Assembly: GCF_003050835.1 (NCBI RefSeq)
Contig: NZ_QAOJ01000019.1
Location: 20,902-84,901 of the forward strand
Source of the DNA: Pseudomonas sp. GV071
Lineage (GTDB): Bacteria; Pseudomonadota; Gammaproteobacteria; Pseudomonadales; Pseudomonadaceae
Length of the DNA: 64,000 nucleotides
Direction of reading: 5' to 3'
In this document: positions 16,228 through 25,237 of the stretch, one piece after another
How the letters are laid out: each line of letters opens with the position of its first letter
How positions within the stretch are numbered: the stretch's first letter is position 1
Program-made: the position numbers and the translations under genes
The notes under the pieces: model-generated
Seen by the model: only the letters and a program-made list of their open reading frames with translations
The model's database searches: none
What the model was told of the DNA's origin: nothing

Positions 16228-18393
16228 TCAGGCTTCGCGGTGCGAGGTTTGCAGCAGCCGATTGAACGCATCGATGGTCAGTGGCGGGTAGTAGTAATAG
16301 CCCTGCACCTCATCGATCCCCTCGGCTTGTACCAGTTGCAGTTGCGCCGCCGTCTCGACACCTTCGGCAGTGGTTTGCAGCGACAGTGCTCGGCACAGCC
16401 CGGCGATGGACGACAGCAGCGCGCGGCCGCGCGGTGATTGCTCCAGGTCGGAGATAAAGCTGCGGTCGATTTTTACCCGGTCCAGCGGTAGCTCTTTGAG
16501 GTAACTCAAGGACGAGTAACCGGTGCCGAAGTCGTCCAGGGCAATGCGAAAGCCGGCGTCACGCAGGGCCTGCAAACGCTGACGGGCAAAGGCCGCGTCT
16601 TCCAGCAGAATCGATTCGGTGACCTCCAACTCCAACGCCTCAGGCGGCGCGGAGCAGTCGGCCATGCTCTCGCACAGCACGCTGAGCAGTTGCTCATCGC
16701 GCAACTGCCGGGCCGATAAATTGATCGCCAGGGTCAACGGCCAACCCTGCGCCTGCCAGCCATTGAGCAGCAGAGCCGCCTCGCGCACCAGCCAATGGCC
16801 GATCGGCACGATCAGGCCCAATTCCTCCGCCAGCGGAATAAAAGTATCCGGCGGCACCCGCCCGAATTCCCGGGTGTCCCAGCGCAATAACGCTTCGGCG
16901 CCGACGATGCGCTGGTCACTCAGGCGGATCTTCGGCTGCAATGCCAGGCTCAGTTCCTGTTGCGCCAGGGCGCGGCGCAGCAGGTTGGCCAGCTTGATCC
17001 GGTGCACCAATTGCTCATTCAGCTCCGGGCGGTACAAGGCATAGCGGTTGCGGCCTTCGCGCTTGGCCACATACATCGCCGCATCGGCATGGCGGAGCAA
17101 GTCGCCGGCTTCGTTGCCATGTTCGGGGGCCAGGGCAATGCCGATGCTCGGCGTCGCGGTGAGGATGTGGCCGGCCAGATCCATCGGTTCATTGAGCGCC
17201 TTGATCAGCTTGTCGGCAACCAACAGCACCTGCTCCTGGCTGCGCAGCTCCAACAGCACCACAAACTCGTCGCCACCCCAGCGCGCCACCAGATCACGCT
17301 GGCGCAAGGCCTTCTGCAGCCGTTGCGCCACCTGCTGCAACAGCGCATCGCCGATATCGTGGCCGAAGGCATCGTTGACCTGTTTGAAGTCATCGAGGTC
17401 AACGAACAGCAGCGCCAGGTACAAGTCACGCGGCTGGTACTGCAAGGCGCGTTGCAGGTGTTCCTGAAATTGCAGGCGGTTGGGCAGTTGGGTGAGCACA
17501 TCCAGCCGCGCCAGGTGCTGCAAATGATCCGCCGCGCGGCGCCGCTCGCTGATGTCGCGCAACGACAGGACCAAATGACCGATCTGCTGGTCGCGGCTGC
17601 GCACCAGCGTGCTGCTCAGCTCCACCGGCGTGCGCTGGCCGTTCTGGCGCAAGCAGGTCAGTTCACCCTGCCAGTGTTCGGTATTGCTCAGGGTCGCCCA
17701 CGGGCACTGATCGTCGGCGTCCAACAGCAACTGGTCGAGCTGCAGCGCAGGCAATTGCGCGGCACTGATGCCGATCAGTTCGAGGAAGGCGGCGTTGGCT
17801 TGCAGCACGCGTTTGTCGCTGGCCAGCACCGCATTGGCATCTCGGTTGTTGGCAAAGGCGGCGGCCAGTAGACGCAAGTGCTCCTCGGCTTCGCGCTGTC
17901 GGCTGATGTCTTTGCAGGTGCCCGTGACGCGCTGCGCCAGGCCATCACTGCCCCGCTCCACCGCGCGGCCCTGGGTGCGCAGCCAGCGCCAGGCCTCGTT
18001 GGGGGTGCTGCGGGCGCGAAATTCGAGGTCGTAATAGTCACAGCTGCCGCACAGGTGCTCGTTCCAATCGCGCAGCGCCGCGCCCTGGTCGTCCGGGTGC
18101 AGGCGTTGCAGCCAGTCGCTCCACAGCAAGGTTTCGCAGAGGGTTTCGCCCGGTTGGCTGGAGAAATAGTGCAGGTGCATCAGGTTGTCCTGCGCCTGCC
18201 ATTCCCAGATCAATTCGCCGCTGCCCCACAGCGCCAATTGCAGCCGGCGCTGGTCTTCCGAAGCGGCCAGAGCATGTTTGAGCTCGACCGCGCTTTGGTA
18301 AAGCTCGCGGGATTTTTCCGTGAGCAGGTGCTCAGCAGACTTGCGCGCCTGTCGCTCGCGATCCAGGCGGCGCTGCCAGAGTTCGTCGCTCAT
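16228..18393 (-). CDS. PAS-GGDEF-EAL protein, partner of the H-NOX sensor
   Basis: 721 residues, no membrane segments. A short coiled coil (residues 5-45) leads into two PAS/PAC units (about 50-290). The GGDEF domain has an intact RWGGDEF and the inhibitory site RQRD five residues before it. The EAL domain has GAEALLRW and LDDFGTGYSSLSYL. Its ATG overlaps the H-NOX stop by four bases, so the two are made together. By analogy with H-NOX-associated c-di-GMP enzymes (HaCE) in Shewanella and Legionella, nitric oxide bound by the sensor should alter c-di-GMP turnover here. Confidence 0.9.
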   Translation of the reverse strand: MSDELWQRRLDRERQARKSAEHLLTEKSRELYQSAVELKHALAASEDQRRLQLALWGSGELIWEWQAQDNLMHLHYFSSQPGETLCETLLWSDWLQRLHPDDQGAALRDWNEHLCGSCDYYDLEFRARSTPNEAWRWLRTQGRAVERGSDGLAQRVTGTCKDISRQREAEEHLRLLAAAFANNRDANAVLASDKRVLQANAAFLELIGISAAQLPALQLDQLLLDADDQCPWATLSNTEHWQGELTCLRQNGQRTPVELSSTLVRSRDQQIGHLVLSLRDISERRRAADHLQHLARLDVLTQLPNRLQFQEHLQRALQYQPRDLYLALLFVDLDDFKQVNDAFGHDIGDALLQQVAQRLQKALRQRDLVARWGGDEFVVLLELRSQEQVLLVADKLIKALNEPMDLAGHILTATPSIGIALAPEHGNEAGDLLRHADAAMYVAKREGRNRYALYRPELNEQLVHRIKLANLLRRALAQQELSLALQPKIRLSDQRIVGAEALLRWDTREFGRVPPDTFIPLAEELGLIVPIGHWLVREAALLLNGWQAQGWPLTLAINLSARQLRDEQLLSVLCESMADCSAPPEALELEVTESILLEDAAFARQRLQALRDAGFRIALDDFGTGYSSLSYLKELPLDRVKIDRSFISDLEQSPRGRALLSSIAGLCRALSLQTTAEGVETAAQLQLVQAEGIDEVQGYYYYPPLTIDAFNRLLQTSHREA

Positions 18394-18935
18394 TGGCGGG
18401 TCATGTCAAAACGTGTGACATACGTGCCCGACCCGCCGGGCAGGTCTTCGCGGTGCACGCGAATGGCCTCGCCGTAGTGACCAATACAGCCACGAATCAG
18501 ACCTTCGGCGAGATCCGCCAGGCCGCGACTGGAACGGTAGATCAGCACCAGGTGCTGCGGGGTGTGTTCGGCGGTTTCGAAACTGGGCAGTTGCGCCTGT
18601 GGGTAGAGTTTGTGCACCTCCTGGTGCACATGCCCGTCGACGCTGGAGAGCAAGCTGAAGGCGTCATGGCAGTGCTGCAGCATCTGCGGGTAGAGCTCGA
18701 CAAACCGCAGGAACAAGTGCTCGCCGTACACCTGCACCAACATCGACACACTGCTGCCCGTCAGCCTGGCCAGGGTTACGACCAGCGCCTGCATTTCTTC
18801 GTGGGGGTAATAGCCGACTGCGGTATAGGCGCCGCCATTGGGCAATTCGGTTTCGCTCAGCATCTGGTCCGCCAGTTCCGGCGAAAAGCGCTGCTCGACC
18901 ATCTCCAGGAACTCGGTGAACACCATGCCCAGCAT
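18390..18935 (-). CDS. H-NOX heme nitric-oxide sensor
   Basis: 181 residues. The start at 18935 is preferred because AAGGGA lies six bases upstream and the product begins MLGMVFTEFLEMVE, as in other H-NOX proteins; the next ATG at 18938 and a longer frame to 19010 are less likely. The key heme residues are in place: the proximal histidine at H104 (GHVHQEV), the proline of QLPSF at about 117, and the heme-propionate motif YRSSR at 133-137. It should bind NO at a ferrous heme and pass the signal to the overlapping GGDEF-EAL protein. Confidence 0.9.
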   Translation of the reverse strand: MLGMVFTEFLEMVEQRFSPELADQMLSETELPNGGAYTAVGYYPHEEMQALVVTLARLTGSSVSMLVQVYGEHLFLRFVELYPQMLQHCHDAFSLLSSVDGHVHQEVHKLYPQAQLPSFETAEHTPQHLVLIYRSSRGLADLAEGLIRGCIGHYGEAIRVHREDLPGGSGTYVTRFDMTRQ

Positions 18936-19079
18936 CATGCGTCCCTTCTGATAAAGCGGCTCTACAGGGTATAGATGGTGGCTGAAGGGCCCGCAAGTAC
19001 TGGGAGGCACTGCTTTTTTAGGCTAACGGCTGCGGCGGCTTTCGCTCTGCATAGAACCGCTCAAATTGACTGGCTCGAA

Positions 19080-19241
19080 TCAGCCCTCGGCAGATACTGT
19101 CGGCTCGTTTTCAGCGTCCGCCGCCAGCTTCGCGCGGTCGGCCTTGCTGATGTATTTGGGCTTGTTCTTTGGCGCCAACTTGGCGTTGGCCTTTTTCGCG
19201 TGCGCTTCCAGCAGCTGTTTGATTTTCTTGCGGCGGTTCAT
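19080..19241 (-). CDS. small basic protein, DUF2986-like
   Basis: 53 residues starting MNRRKKIKQLLEAHAKKANA. The N-terminal 40 residues are very rich in Lys, Arg and Ala, and the end is acidic. I associate this pattern with the DUF2986 family of short gammaproteobacterial proteins. The reading frame has strong third-position GC, supporting that it is coding. There is only a weak ribosome site. Function unknown; nucleic-acid binding is a guess from charge. Confidence 0.65.
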   Translation of the reverse strand: MNRRKKIKQLLEAHAKKANAKLAPKNKPKYISKADRAKLAADAENEPTVSAEG

Positions 19242-19374
19242 GGGGTTCTGCTCTGGCTTAAAAGGAATATGGCGGCGATTCTAACGCCTGCACGCCAGTG
19301 CCCCCTAGCTGCTAAATTGCCCCGTGGGCGCCGTTAGTGCTCCCACCCACGCCGGTTTACTGGAGAACAACAGC

Positions 19375-20268
19375 ATGGAAGCCCGCTCGCTCGCCACTCG
19401 CTACCTGGCCTCACTCGGCATCGTACTGCTGTGCAGCCCCGCAAGTCCGGCTTTTGCCTTCGCCCCCGAGCTGCATTTGGAATTCGCCCGAAAAGCCGCG
19501 CAGGCCTACCAGACCTGCCCCGGGGTAACGCTGCCTGCGCAGATGGGCAAGGCGTTAGCCGAGGGAGCGAAAGCAGAAGACACAGACCCGTTGACGTTCT
19601 TTCAGCGCATCACCAATTGGCACTTCTACAACCGCAACGACGCGCTCAAGCCGTTCTGGTTCGCCAACCGAAGCCTGGATAAGATTTTTATCACCCGCAC
19701 CGAGGCGCTGGACGATCTGCTGGAAGGCCCCGATGCCGACCCGATTGAAGTCTACAAACAGGCCGGTCGGGTATTGCACTACATCCAGGACATGAGCGTG
19801 CCCGGCCATGTGGTGCCCACTTACCACATCAAAGATCCCTTTGATGGCTTCGGCAGCATCGACGCGCTGCCCAAGTTCAGCTTGTCGGCAGAAGAGTGCC
19901 AAAAACTTCACGATGACGCGGCTACAGAAACCGCCTCCCCTGGAGCCTTTTTGGAAAATGCAGCGAAGGCAACCTTGCGGCAGATTGAGCAGACAGGCGC
20001 CGACGATAAACCTGTCGTCAACGGTGCGTGGGCAAATTACTGGGTCTACCCCAGCCCGGACTCCGCCGACGCGCAAAAGGGCTGGGGCGACTACGGTGTG
20101 TGTCCGTTTTCCAAGGGCAGTGGCATCGCTGGCTGCAAACGGGACGAGCAGCTGGTGGCGTTGTTCAACTACCAGTATGAGCAGGCCTTGAAGAACTCGG
20201 TGTGGATGCTGTTTTATCTGCAAAAGCGCCTGGACGCCTCTGCGGTAAAAACGTCGGCAGCGCAGTAA
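19375..20268 (+). CDS. exported zinc-dependent phospholipase C / P1 nuclease-like protein
   Basis: 297 residues from ATG 19375, eight bases after GGAGAA. A signal peptide covers residues 1-30, ending at an AFAFA-type site. The mature protein has histidine and aspartate motifs of the alpha-helical zinc PLC/S1-P1 nuclease fold: ELHLEFARKAA, NWHFYN, and GRVLHYIQDMSVPGHVVPTYH. Several cysteines in the C-terminal half could form disulfides in the periplasm. The substrate, phospholipid or nucleic acid, is not readable. It ends at the stop of the convergent GntR gene. Confidence 0.65.
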   Translation: MEARSLATRYLASLGIVLLCSPASPAFAFAPELHLEFARKAAQAYQTCPGVTLPAQMGKALAEGAKAEDTDPLTFFQRITNWHFYNRNDALKPFWFANRSLDKIFITRTEALDDLLEGPDADPIEVYKQAGRVLHYIQDMSVPGHVVPTYHIKDPFDGFGSIDALPKFSLSAEECQKLHDDAATETASPGAFLENAAKATLRQIEQTGADDKPVVNGAWANYWVYPSPDSADAQKGWGDYGVCPFSKGSGIAGCKRDEQLVALFNYQYEQALKNSVWMLFYLQKRLDASAVKTSAAQ

Positions 20269-20973
20269 TCAAATCGGAAAAATGATGCCCGTACGCGATG
20301 CCGCATTGCGGATGTGTTCCTGCATTGCTTTGCGTGCGGGGTCATTGGCGTGACGGGCGAGTTGGCGAAGAATTTTGCGGTGTTCCTGCCAGGTCTCCAT
20401 CGCTCGCTCGGGGCGGATAAACGGCAGCTTCTGGCTCTCCAGAAATACCGACTCGTTGGCGCTGATGATGTGCTCGATGGCCAGGTTGCCGCTGGCCTGC
20501 AGCAGGCGCCGGTGAAACTCGAAGTCCAGGCGGGCCGCTGCCTCGAAATGCTGGGCTCGCAGTTCCAGGCGCATGGCTTCGACGTTGTCGTGCAGCTCGT
20601 CAATGTCCAGCGCGGTTAGCGAGCTGGCTGCACGGCCGGCGGCAAAACCTTCCAGCACATAACGCAACTGAAAGGTGTCAGCAGCGGAAACCTGCTCAGC
20701 GTAGGGCCAGGAGAATGCTTTCGCGCTCGCCCCATTGGCGGCCGCCGTGGCTTGCACATACACACCCTTGCCCGCTTGCACACTGACCACGCCCAGCGCG
20801 CTCAACGACGACAACGCCTCGCGTAACGAGGCCCGGCTTACGCTTAGGCGCTCGGCCAGGTCACGTTGCGACGGCAAGGCATCGCCAGGCTGGTACCCAC
20901 CTTCGCGAATCAATTTCTGGATGGCCTGCAGGGCCTGTTTCGGCACTGCGCCACGCGCTGCTGTATCGGTCAT
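20269..20973 (-). CDS. GntR/FadR-family (FCD) transcription regulator
   Basis: 234 residues. The winged HTH is at about 12-75 (PGDALPSQRDLAERLSVSRA, then GKGVYVQA) and the all-helical FCD ligand domain at about 90-220, with metal-site style histidines (DFEFHRRLL, EHRKIL). It diverges from a polar amino-acid ABC importer, and two copies of one 14-bp sequence lie in the gap. One copy touches its start codon, which predicts autorepression plus control of the importer. FCD ligands are often small organic acids or amino acids; the ligand here is unknown. Confidence 0.88.
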   Translation of the reverse strand: MTDTAARGAVPKQALQAIQKLIREGGYQPGDALPSQRDLAERLSVSRASLREALSSLSALGVVSVQAGKGVYVQATAAANGASAKAFSWPYAEQVSAADTFQLRYVLEGFAAGRAASSLTALDIDELHDNVEAMRLELRAQHFEAAARLDFEFHRRLLQASGNLAIEHIISANESVFLESQKLPFIRPERAMETWQEHRKILRQLARHANDPARKAMQEHIRNAASRTGIIFPI

Positions 20974-20987
20974 CTGTTCAGACCAGT
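20974..20987. promoter_or_regulatory. candidate GntR operator 1
   Basis: CTGTTCAGACCAGT, containing the near-palindrome TGTTC-A-GACCA, close in form to FadR/PdhR-type operators. It sits immediately upstream of the gntR start codon. An identical copy is at 21120-21133. Confidence 0.6.
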
Positions 20988-21119
20988 CAGAAGAAGTTAC
21001 TGCTTTTTACGCTGTTTTTTACGCGCTTAGCAAGTCGCGCACCAGGCTGGGTCCTTCGCTGAAACCCTTGCCCCGCTTGGGTGCGAGCAAATGTTGACGG
21101 CTCAATCAGGAAGCGCCAA

Positions 21120-21133
21120 CTGTTCAGACCAGT
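21120..21133. promoter_or_regulatory. candidate GntR operator 2
   Basis: Exact second copy of the 14-mer at 20974-20987, located 113 bp before the start of the ABC substrate-binding protein gene, where it could block that promoter. Confidence 0.6.
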
Positions 21134-21246
21134 AAGACCTTTAAAATCAACGAACGAAGCCCTGAGGCCTCGCGTTGCGGAAAAATCTGGCATGCCCTGT
21201 GCTATCGCCCTTGCACTCTTTCTTGCGACGCCACGAGGTTTTCCCC

Positions 21247-22032
21247 ATGCGTACAGTTCGTCATTTCCTGCTTACCGCCCTGCTCGCCAGCGGCACCTTT
21301 ATGCACGCAGCGGCCAATGCCGATGCGCTCGCCGACATCCAGGCCAGCGGCACTCTGAAAGTAGCGGTACCGCAAGACTTCCCACCCTTCGGTTCGGTGG
21401 GCCCGGATATGCAGCCGCGCGGCCTGGACATCGACACGGCAAAACTGATCGCCGACAAGCTCGGGGTAAAGCTGGCGCTGACGCCGGTGAACAGCACCAA
21501 CCGCATCCCCTTCCTGACCACCGGCAAGGTCGACCTGGTGATTTCCAGCCTGGGCAAAAATCCTGAGCGCGAGAAGGTCATCGATTTCTCCAGCGCCTAC
21601 GCGCCCTTTTACTTGGCCGTTTTCGGCCCGGCTGAGGCCGATATTGCCAACACCGACGCACTCAAAGGCAAAACCATCAGCGTGACCCGTGGCGCCATCG
21701 AAGACATGGAGCTCAGCGCCGTGGCGCCGGCCGGCACCACGATCAAACGCTTCGAAGACAACAACTCCACCATTGCCGCCTACCTGTCCGGCCAGGTCGA
21801 TCTGATCGCCAGTGGCAGTGTGGTGATGAGCGCGATTGCCGAGAAAAACCCGAAAAAAGTGCCGGTGCTGAAACTGAAGTTGAAAGACTCGCCGGTGTAC
21901 GTCGGCCTGGCCAAAGAGCAACCGGCGCTGCTGGAAAAAGTGAACGGCATTCTGACCGCCGCCAAGGCCGACGGCAGCCTCAACGGCATTGCTGAAAAGT
22001 GGCTGAAACAACCTCTGCCTGCTGACCTCTGA
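21247..22032 (+). CDS. ABC transporter periplasmic substrate-binding protein (polar amino-acid family)
   Basis: 261 residues from ATG 21247, chosen because a standard signal peptide follows (about residues 1-26). The mature protein has family-3 solute-binding features: the N-terminal strand TLKVAVPQDFPPFG, then PRGLDIDTAKLIADKLGV, and LISSLGKNPEREKVIDFS. It binds a small polar ligand in the periplasm and hands it to the two permeases that follow. The ligand cannot be named. It is the first gene of a four-gene operon facing away from the GntR regulator. Confidence 0.9.
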   Translation: MRTVRHFLLTALLASGTFMHAAANADALADIQASGTLKVAVPQDFPPFGSVGPDMQPRGLDIDTAKLIADKLGVKLALTPVNSTNRIPFLTTGKVDLVISSLGKNPEREKVIDFSSAYAPFYLAVFGPAEADIANTDALKGKTISVTRGAIEDMELSAVAPAGTTIKRFEDNNSTIAAYLSGQVDLIASGSVVMSAIAEKNPKKVPVLKLKLKDSPVYVGLAKEQPALLEKVNGILTAAKADGSLNGIAEKWLKQPLPADL

Positions 22033-22045
22033 GCCGCCGAAGCCG

Positions 22046-22711
22046 ATGGCCTACACATTCGACTTCGCCGCCGTTCTGGCCCACAGCGACCAGTTGCTCA
22101 AGGGCGCGCTGTTCACCCTGGAGCTAACCGCCATTGGCGTGTTTGCCGGGGTGGCTATCGGCGTGCTGGGCGCGGTGATGCGCGCCTGGCAGGTACGCCC
22201 CTTCAACTGGCTGTTCAGCGCCTATGTCGAGCTGATCCGCAACACGCCTTTTATCGTTCAGCTGTTCTTTATCTTTTTCGGCCTGCCCTCGCTGGGCGTG
22301 CGCATGACGGAGTGGCAAGCGGCGTCGCTGGCCATGGTGATCAACCTGGGCGCCTACTCCACGGAAATTATCCGCGCCGGTATCCAGGCCATTCCTGCCG
22401 GCCAGATCGAAGCCGCCTCGGCGTTGGCCATGACGCGCTACGAGATCTTCCGCCATGTGGTGTTGCGCCCAGCGCTGGCCAAGGTGTGGCCGGCGCTTTC
22501 GAGCCAGATCATCATCGTCATGCTGGGCTCGGCGGTGTGTTCACAGATCGCCACCGAGGAGCTGTCGTTTGCCGCCAACTTTATTCAGTCGCGTAACTTC
22601 CGCGCGTTTGAAACCTACCTGCTCACCACCCTGCTCTACCTGCTGATGGCCATCGCCCTGCGCCAGGTGCTGAACCTGGTGGGGCGTCACGTGATTGTGG
22701 GGAAACGCTGA
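22046..22711 (+). CDS. ABC transporter permease (HisM/GlnP type)
   Basis: 221 residues with about five membrane helices. It carries the His/Glu/Gln permease signature, including the cytoplasmic EAA-like loop (GQIEAASALAMTRYEIFRHV) that contacts the ATPase. ELIRNTPFIVQLFFIFF is typical of polar amino-acid permeases. It starts 13 bp after the binding-protein gene, and its last base is the first base of the second permease gene (TGATG), which indicates coupled translation and a heterodimeric channel. Confidence 0.9.
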   Translation: MAYTFDFAAVLAHSDQLLKGALFTLELTAIGVFAGVAIGVLGAVMRAWQVRPFNWLFSAYVELIRNTPFIVQLFFIFFGLPSLGVRMTEWQAASLAMVINLGAYSTEIIRAGIQAIPAGQIEAASALAMTRYEIFRHVVLRPALAKVWPALSSQIIIVMLGSAVCSQIATEELSFAANFIQSRNFRAFETYLLTTLLYLLMAIALRQVLNLVGRHVIVGKR

Positions 22712-23358
22712 TGGATTTCACCTTATGGGACATCATCCGCAACCTGCTCACCGGCCTGCAGTGGACGGTGCTGCTGTCGCTGGTGGCCTTCGTCTGTGGC
22801 GGCGTGGCTGGGCTGCTGGTGATGCTGGCGCGCATTTCAAACCTGACCGCCTTGCGCATGTTGGCGCGTGGTTACATCGAGCTATTCCAGGGCACGCCGC
22901 TGCTGATGCAGCTGTTTCTGGTGTTCTTTGGCATCGCTTTGCTGGGCGTCGACGTGTCGGCCTGGATGGCCGCCGCGGTGGCGCTCACGCTATTCACCAG
23001 CGCTTATCTGGCCGAAATCTGGCGCGGCTGCGTCGAGTCGATCACCAAGGGGCAATGGGAAGCCTCGGCCAGCCTGGCGCTGAACCGTTTGGAGCAATTG
23101 CGCTACGTGATCCTGCCGCAAGCGCTGCGTATTGCCGTGGCACCGACCGTGGGTTTTTCGGTGCAGGTGGTAAAGGGCACGGCGGTGACCTCGATCATCG
23201 GTTTTACCGAACTGACCAAGACCGGCAGCATGATCGCCAATGCCACCTTTGAACCCTTCCTGGTCTACGGGCTGATCGCCCTGGGCTACTTCCTCTTGTG
23301 TTTCCCGCTCTCCATGGGCGCCCGCTACCTTGAAAGGAGGCTGCATGTCGCTGCTTAG
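22711..23358 (+). CDS. ABC transporter permease (HisQ/GlnP type)
   Basis: 215 residues, about five membrane helices, with ELFQGTPLLMQLFLVFF and the EAA-type loop GQWEASASLALNRLEQLRYV. It is the second membrane half of the importer. Its end overlaps the ATPase gene by 14 bases, and the ATPase ribosome site lies within its last codons. Confidence 0.9.
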   Translation: MDFTLWDIIRNLLTGLQWTVLLSLVAFVCGGVAGLLVMLARISNLTALRMLARGYIELFQGTPLLMQLFLVFFGIALLGVDVSAWMAAAVALTLFTSAYLAEIWRGCVESITKGQWEASASLALNRLEQLRYVILPQALRIAVAPTVGFSVQVVKGTAVTSIIGFTELTKTGSMIANATFEPFLVYGLIALGYFLLCFPLSMGARYLERRLHVAA

Positions 23359-24073
23359 TATCACTGGCCTGCACAAGTATTACGGCCCTAACCATGTGCT
23401 CAAAGGCGTCGACCTCTCGGTCGAGGAAGGTGAAGTGGTGGCCATTATCGGGCGCAGCGGCTCGGGCAAAAGCACCCTGCTGCGCACCCTCAATGGCCTG
23501 GAGTCGATCAATGACGGGGTGATTGAAGTCGATGGCCAGTACCTCGACGCCCAACGCTCCGACCTGCGCGCACTGCGGCAGAAAGTCGGCATGGTGTTCC
23601 AGCAGTTCAACCTGTTCCCGCACCTGAGCGTGGGCGAAAACGTCATGCTCGCCCCCCAGGTGGTGAAGAAAACCGATCGCGCTGAAGCGCGGCGCCTGGC
23701 AGAAAAAATGCTCGAGCGCGTGGGCCTGGCGGACAAATTCAACGCCTTTCCCGAACAGCTGTCCGGCGGCCAGCAACAGCGCGTGGCCATTGCCCGGGCG
23801 CTGGCCATGTCGCCGCGTGTATTGCTGTGCGACGAGATCACTTCGGCGCTCGACCCGGAGTTGGTCAACGAAGTGCTGAGCGTGGTGCGCGAACTGGCCA
23901 AAGAAGGCATGACCCTGATCATGGTCACCCACGAAATGCGCTTTGCCCGCGAGGTCGGCGACAAGCTGGTGTTCATGCACCAGGGCCGGGTGCATGAAGT
24001 GGGCGCGCCCAAAGACCTGTTCAACGCGCCAGCGACGCCGGAGCTGGCCAACTTTATTGGCAGTATCGGTTAA
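23345..24073 (+). CDS. ABC transporter ATP-binding protein (GlnQ/HisP type)
   Basis: 242 residues from ATG 23345, seven bases after AAGGAGG. An in-frame upstream ATG at 23330 lacks such a site. Motifs are complete: Walker A GRSGSGKST, Q-loop FQQFNLFPHLSV, signature LSGGQQQRVAIARAL, Walker B LLCDEITSALDPE, and the H-loop VTHEM. It powers the polar amino-acid importer. Closing the operon with the ATPase gene is a common order. Confidence 0.93.
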   Translation: MSLLSITGLHKYYGPNHVLKGVDLSVEEGEVVAIIGRSGSGKSTLLRTLNGLESINDGVIEVDGQYLDAQRSDLRALRQKVGMVFQQFNLFPHLSVGENVMLAPQVVKKTDRAEARRLAEKMLERVGLADKFNAFPEQLSGGQQQRVAIARALAMSPRVLLCDEITSALDPELVNEVLSVVRELAKEGMTLIMVTHEMRFAREVGDKLVFMHQGRVHEVGAPKDLFNAPATPELANFIGSIG

Positions 24074-24091
24074 CGCCGCTGCGCCTGGCCG

Positions 24092-24997
24092 TTACCCCGG
24101 CGGCAAACGATCAACCCGCAAGGCATCCACCACCAGCGAAAATGCCTGGGAGGGCTGGCGGCGGCTGGGGTAGTACAGGTGGAAGCCGCTGAACGGTTCA
24201 CACCAGTCTTCCAACACCCGCACCAACCGCCCGTCAGCCAGTGGCTGAGCAAACTCATCCTCGGGCAAGTAAGCGATACCCAGCCCGCTCACCGCCGCAT
24301 CGGCGATATGGGTGGTGGAGTTGAAGATCAACTGGCCGCCTACCCGCACTTTCAGCTTCTTGCCTTGGCGCTCGAATTCCCAGGCATCGACACCGTCGTA
24401 GGTGGGAAAACGAATGTCGATGCAGCGGTGGCTGGTCAAATCGCGCGGGTGTTCAGGCGCGGGGTGTTCGGCGAAGTAGCTGGGCGCGGCCACCAGGGCC
24501 ATGCGCACGGGCGGCCCGATGGGCACGGCAATCATGTCCTGGGCCACCGTGTCACTGAAACGCACACCGGCATCGAAGCGGTCGGCGACGATGTCGCGAA
24601 AGCCATAGTTGATATCGAATTCCAGCTTTATGTCCGGATACATCTTCAGCAGCGGCGTGAGCTTGGGCAGCAGCGTGGTCTTGATGATGTTGTCGCCGCA
24701 GGTGATCCGTACCGTGCCGGCCGGTTTGTCACGCAGCTCGGTCAAGGCCTCCACTTCAGCTTCGATTTCATCGAAACGATGGCCCACAGCATCCAGCAGG
24801 CGCTCGCCCGCCGCGGTCAGCGAAACGCTGCGCGTTGTGCGGGTCAGCAAGCGAATTTTCAGGCGCGCCTCCAGGGCCGAAACCACCTGACTTACAGCCG
24901 ATTGCGTCACCCCCAGTTGCACCGCTGCGCGGGTAAAGCTGCCCACCCGCGCCACCGTCACGAACGCCAGCAGGTCGTTGAAATTGGGTTTGGCCAT
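24092..24997 (-). CDS. LysR-type regulator (CrgA-like subfamily)
   Basis: 301 residues. The HTH is at about 5-65 (FNDLLAFVTVARVGSFTRAA, then LGVTQSAVSQVVSALE), and the substrate-binding domain covers about 90-295. The pattern TRTTRSVSLTAAGERLL is usual in the subfamily that controls neighbouring transporters or oxidoreductases. It faces away from an MFS exporter 240 bp off, so control of that gene is likely. The stop lies 18 bp beyond the convergent ABC ATPase gene. Confidence 0.9.
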   Translation of the reverse strand: MAKPNFNDLLAFVTVARVGSFTRAAVQLGVTQSAVSQVVSALEARLKIRLLTRTTRSVSLTAAGERLLDAVGHRFDEIEAEVEALTELRDKPAGTVRITCGDNIIKTTLLPKLTPLLKMYPDIKLEFDINYGFRDIVADRFDAGVRFSDTVAQDMIAVPIGPPVRMALVAAPSYFAEHPAPEHPRDLTSHRCIDIRFPTYDGVDAWEFERQGKKLKVRVGGQLIFNSTTHIADAAVSGLGIAYLPEDEFAQPLADGRLVRVLEDWCEPFSGFHLYYPSRRQPSQAFSLVVDALRVDRLPPG

Positions 24998-25237
24998 AGC
25001 GAGTTCGCCCAGTCAATTGATTAGACCTAGTTATATCCGCATTAAGGACTCATTAGCTAATCAAAATCTCGTTATTGCGTAACACTAGCCGCCATTCCAG
25101 CCCCTCGGCATGCCCAGGGGCGAGCCTCGCGCTAACGGCCTGCTCGCCGTTGCCCATCCGCCAGGAAAGCCCATGAAAAGACCGTTGCCAATGCTCGGTT
25201 TTCTGCTCAGTTCTTTCGCCGATAGGGACTCCCTCCA

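Noticed and set aside
18975..19337. 120-residue plus-strand ORF
   Set aside because: It is antisense to the better-supported DUF2986-like gene and has no ribosome site or recognisable domain.
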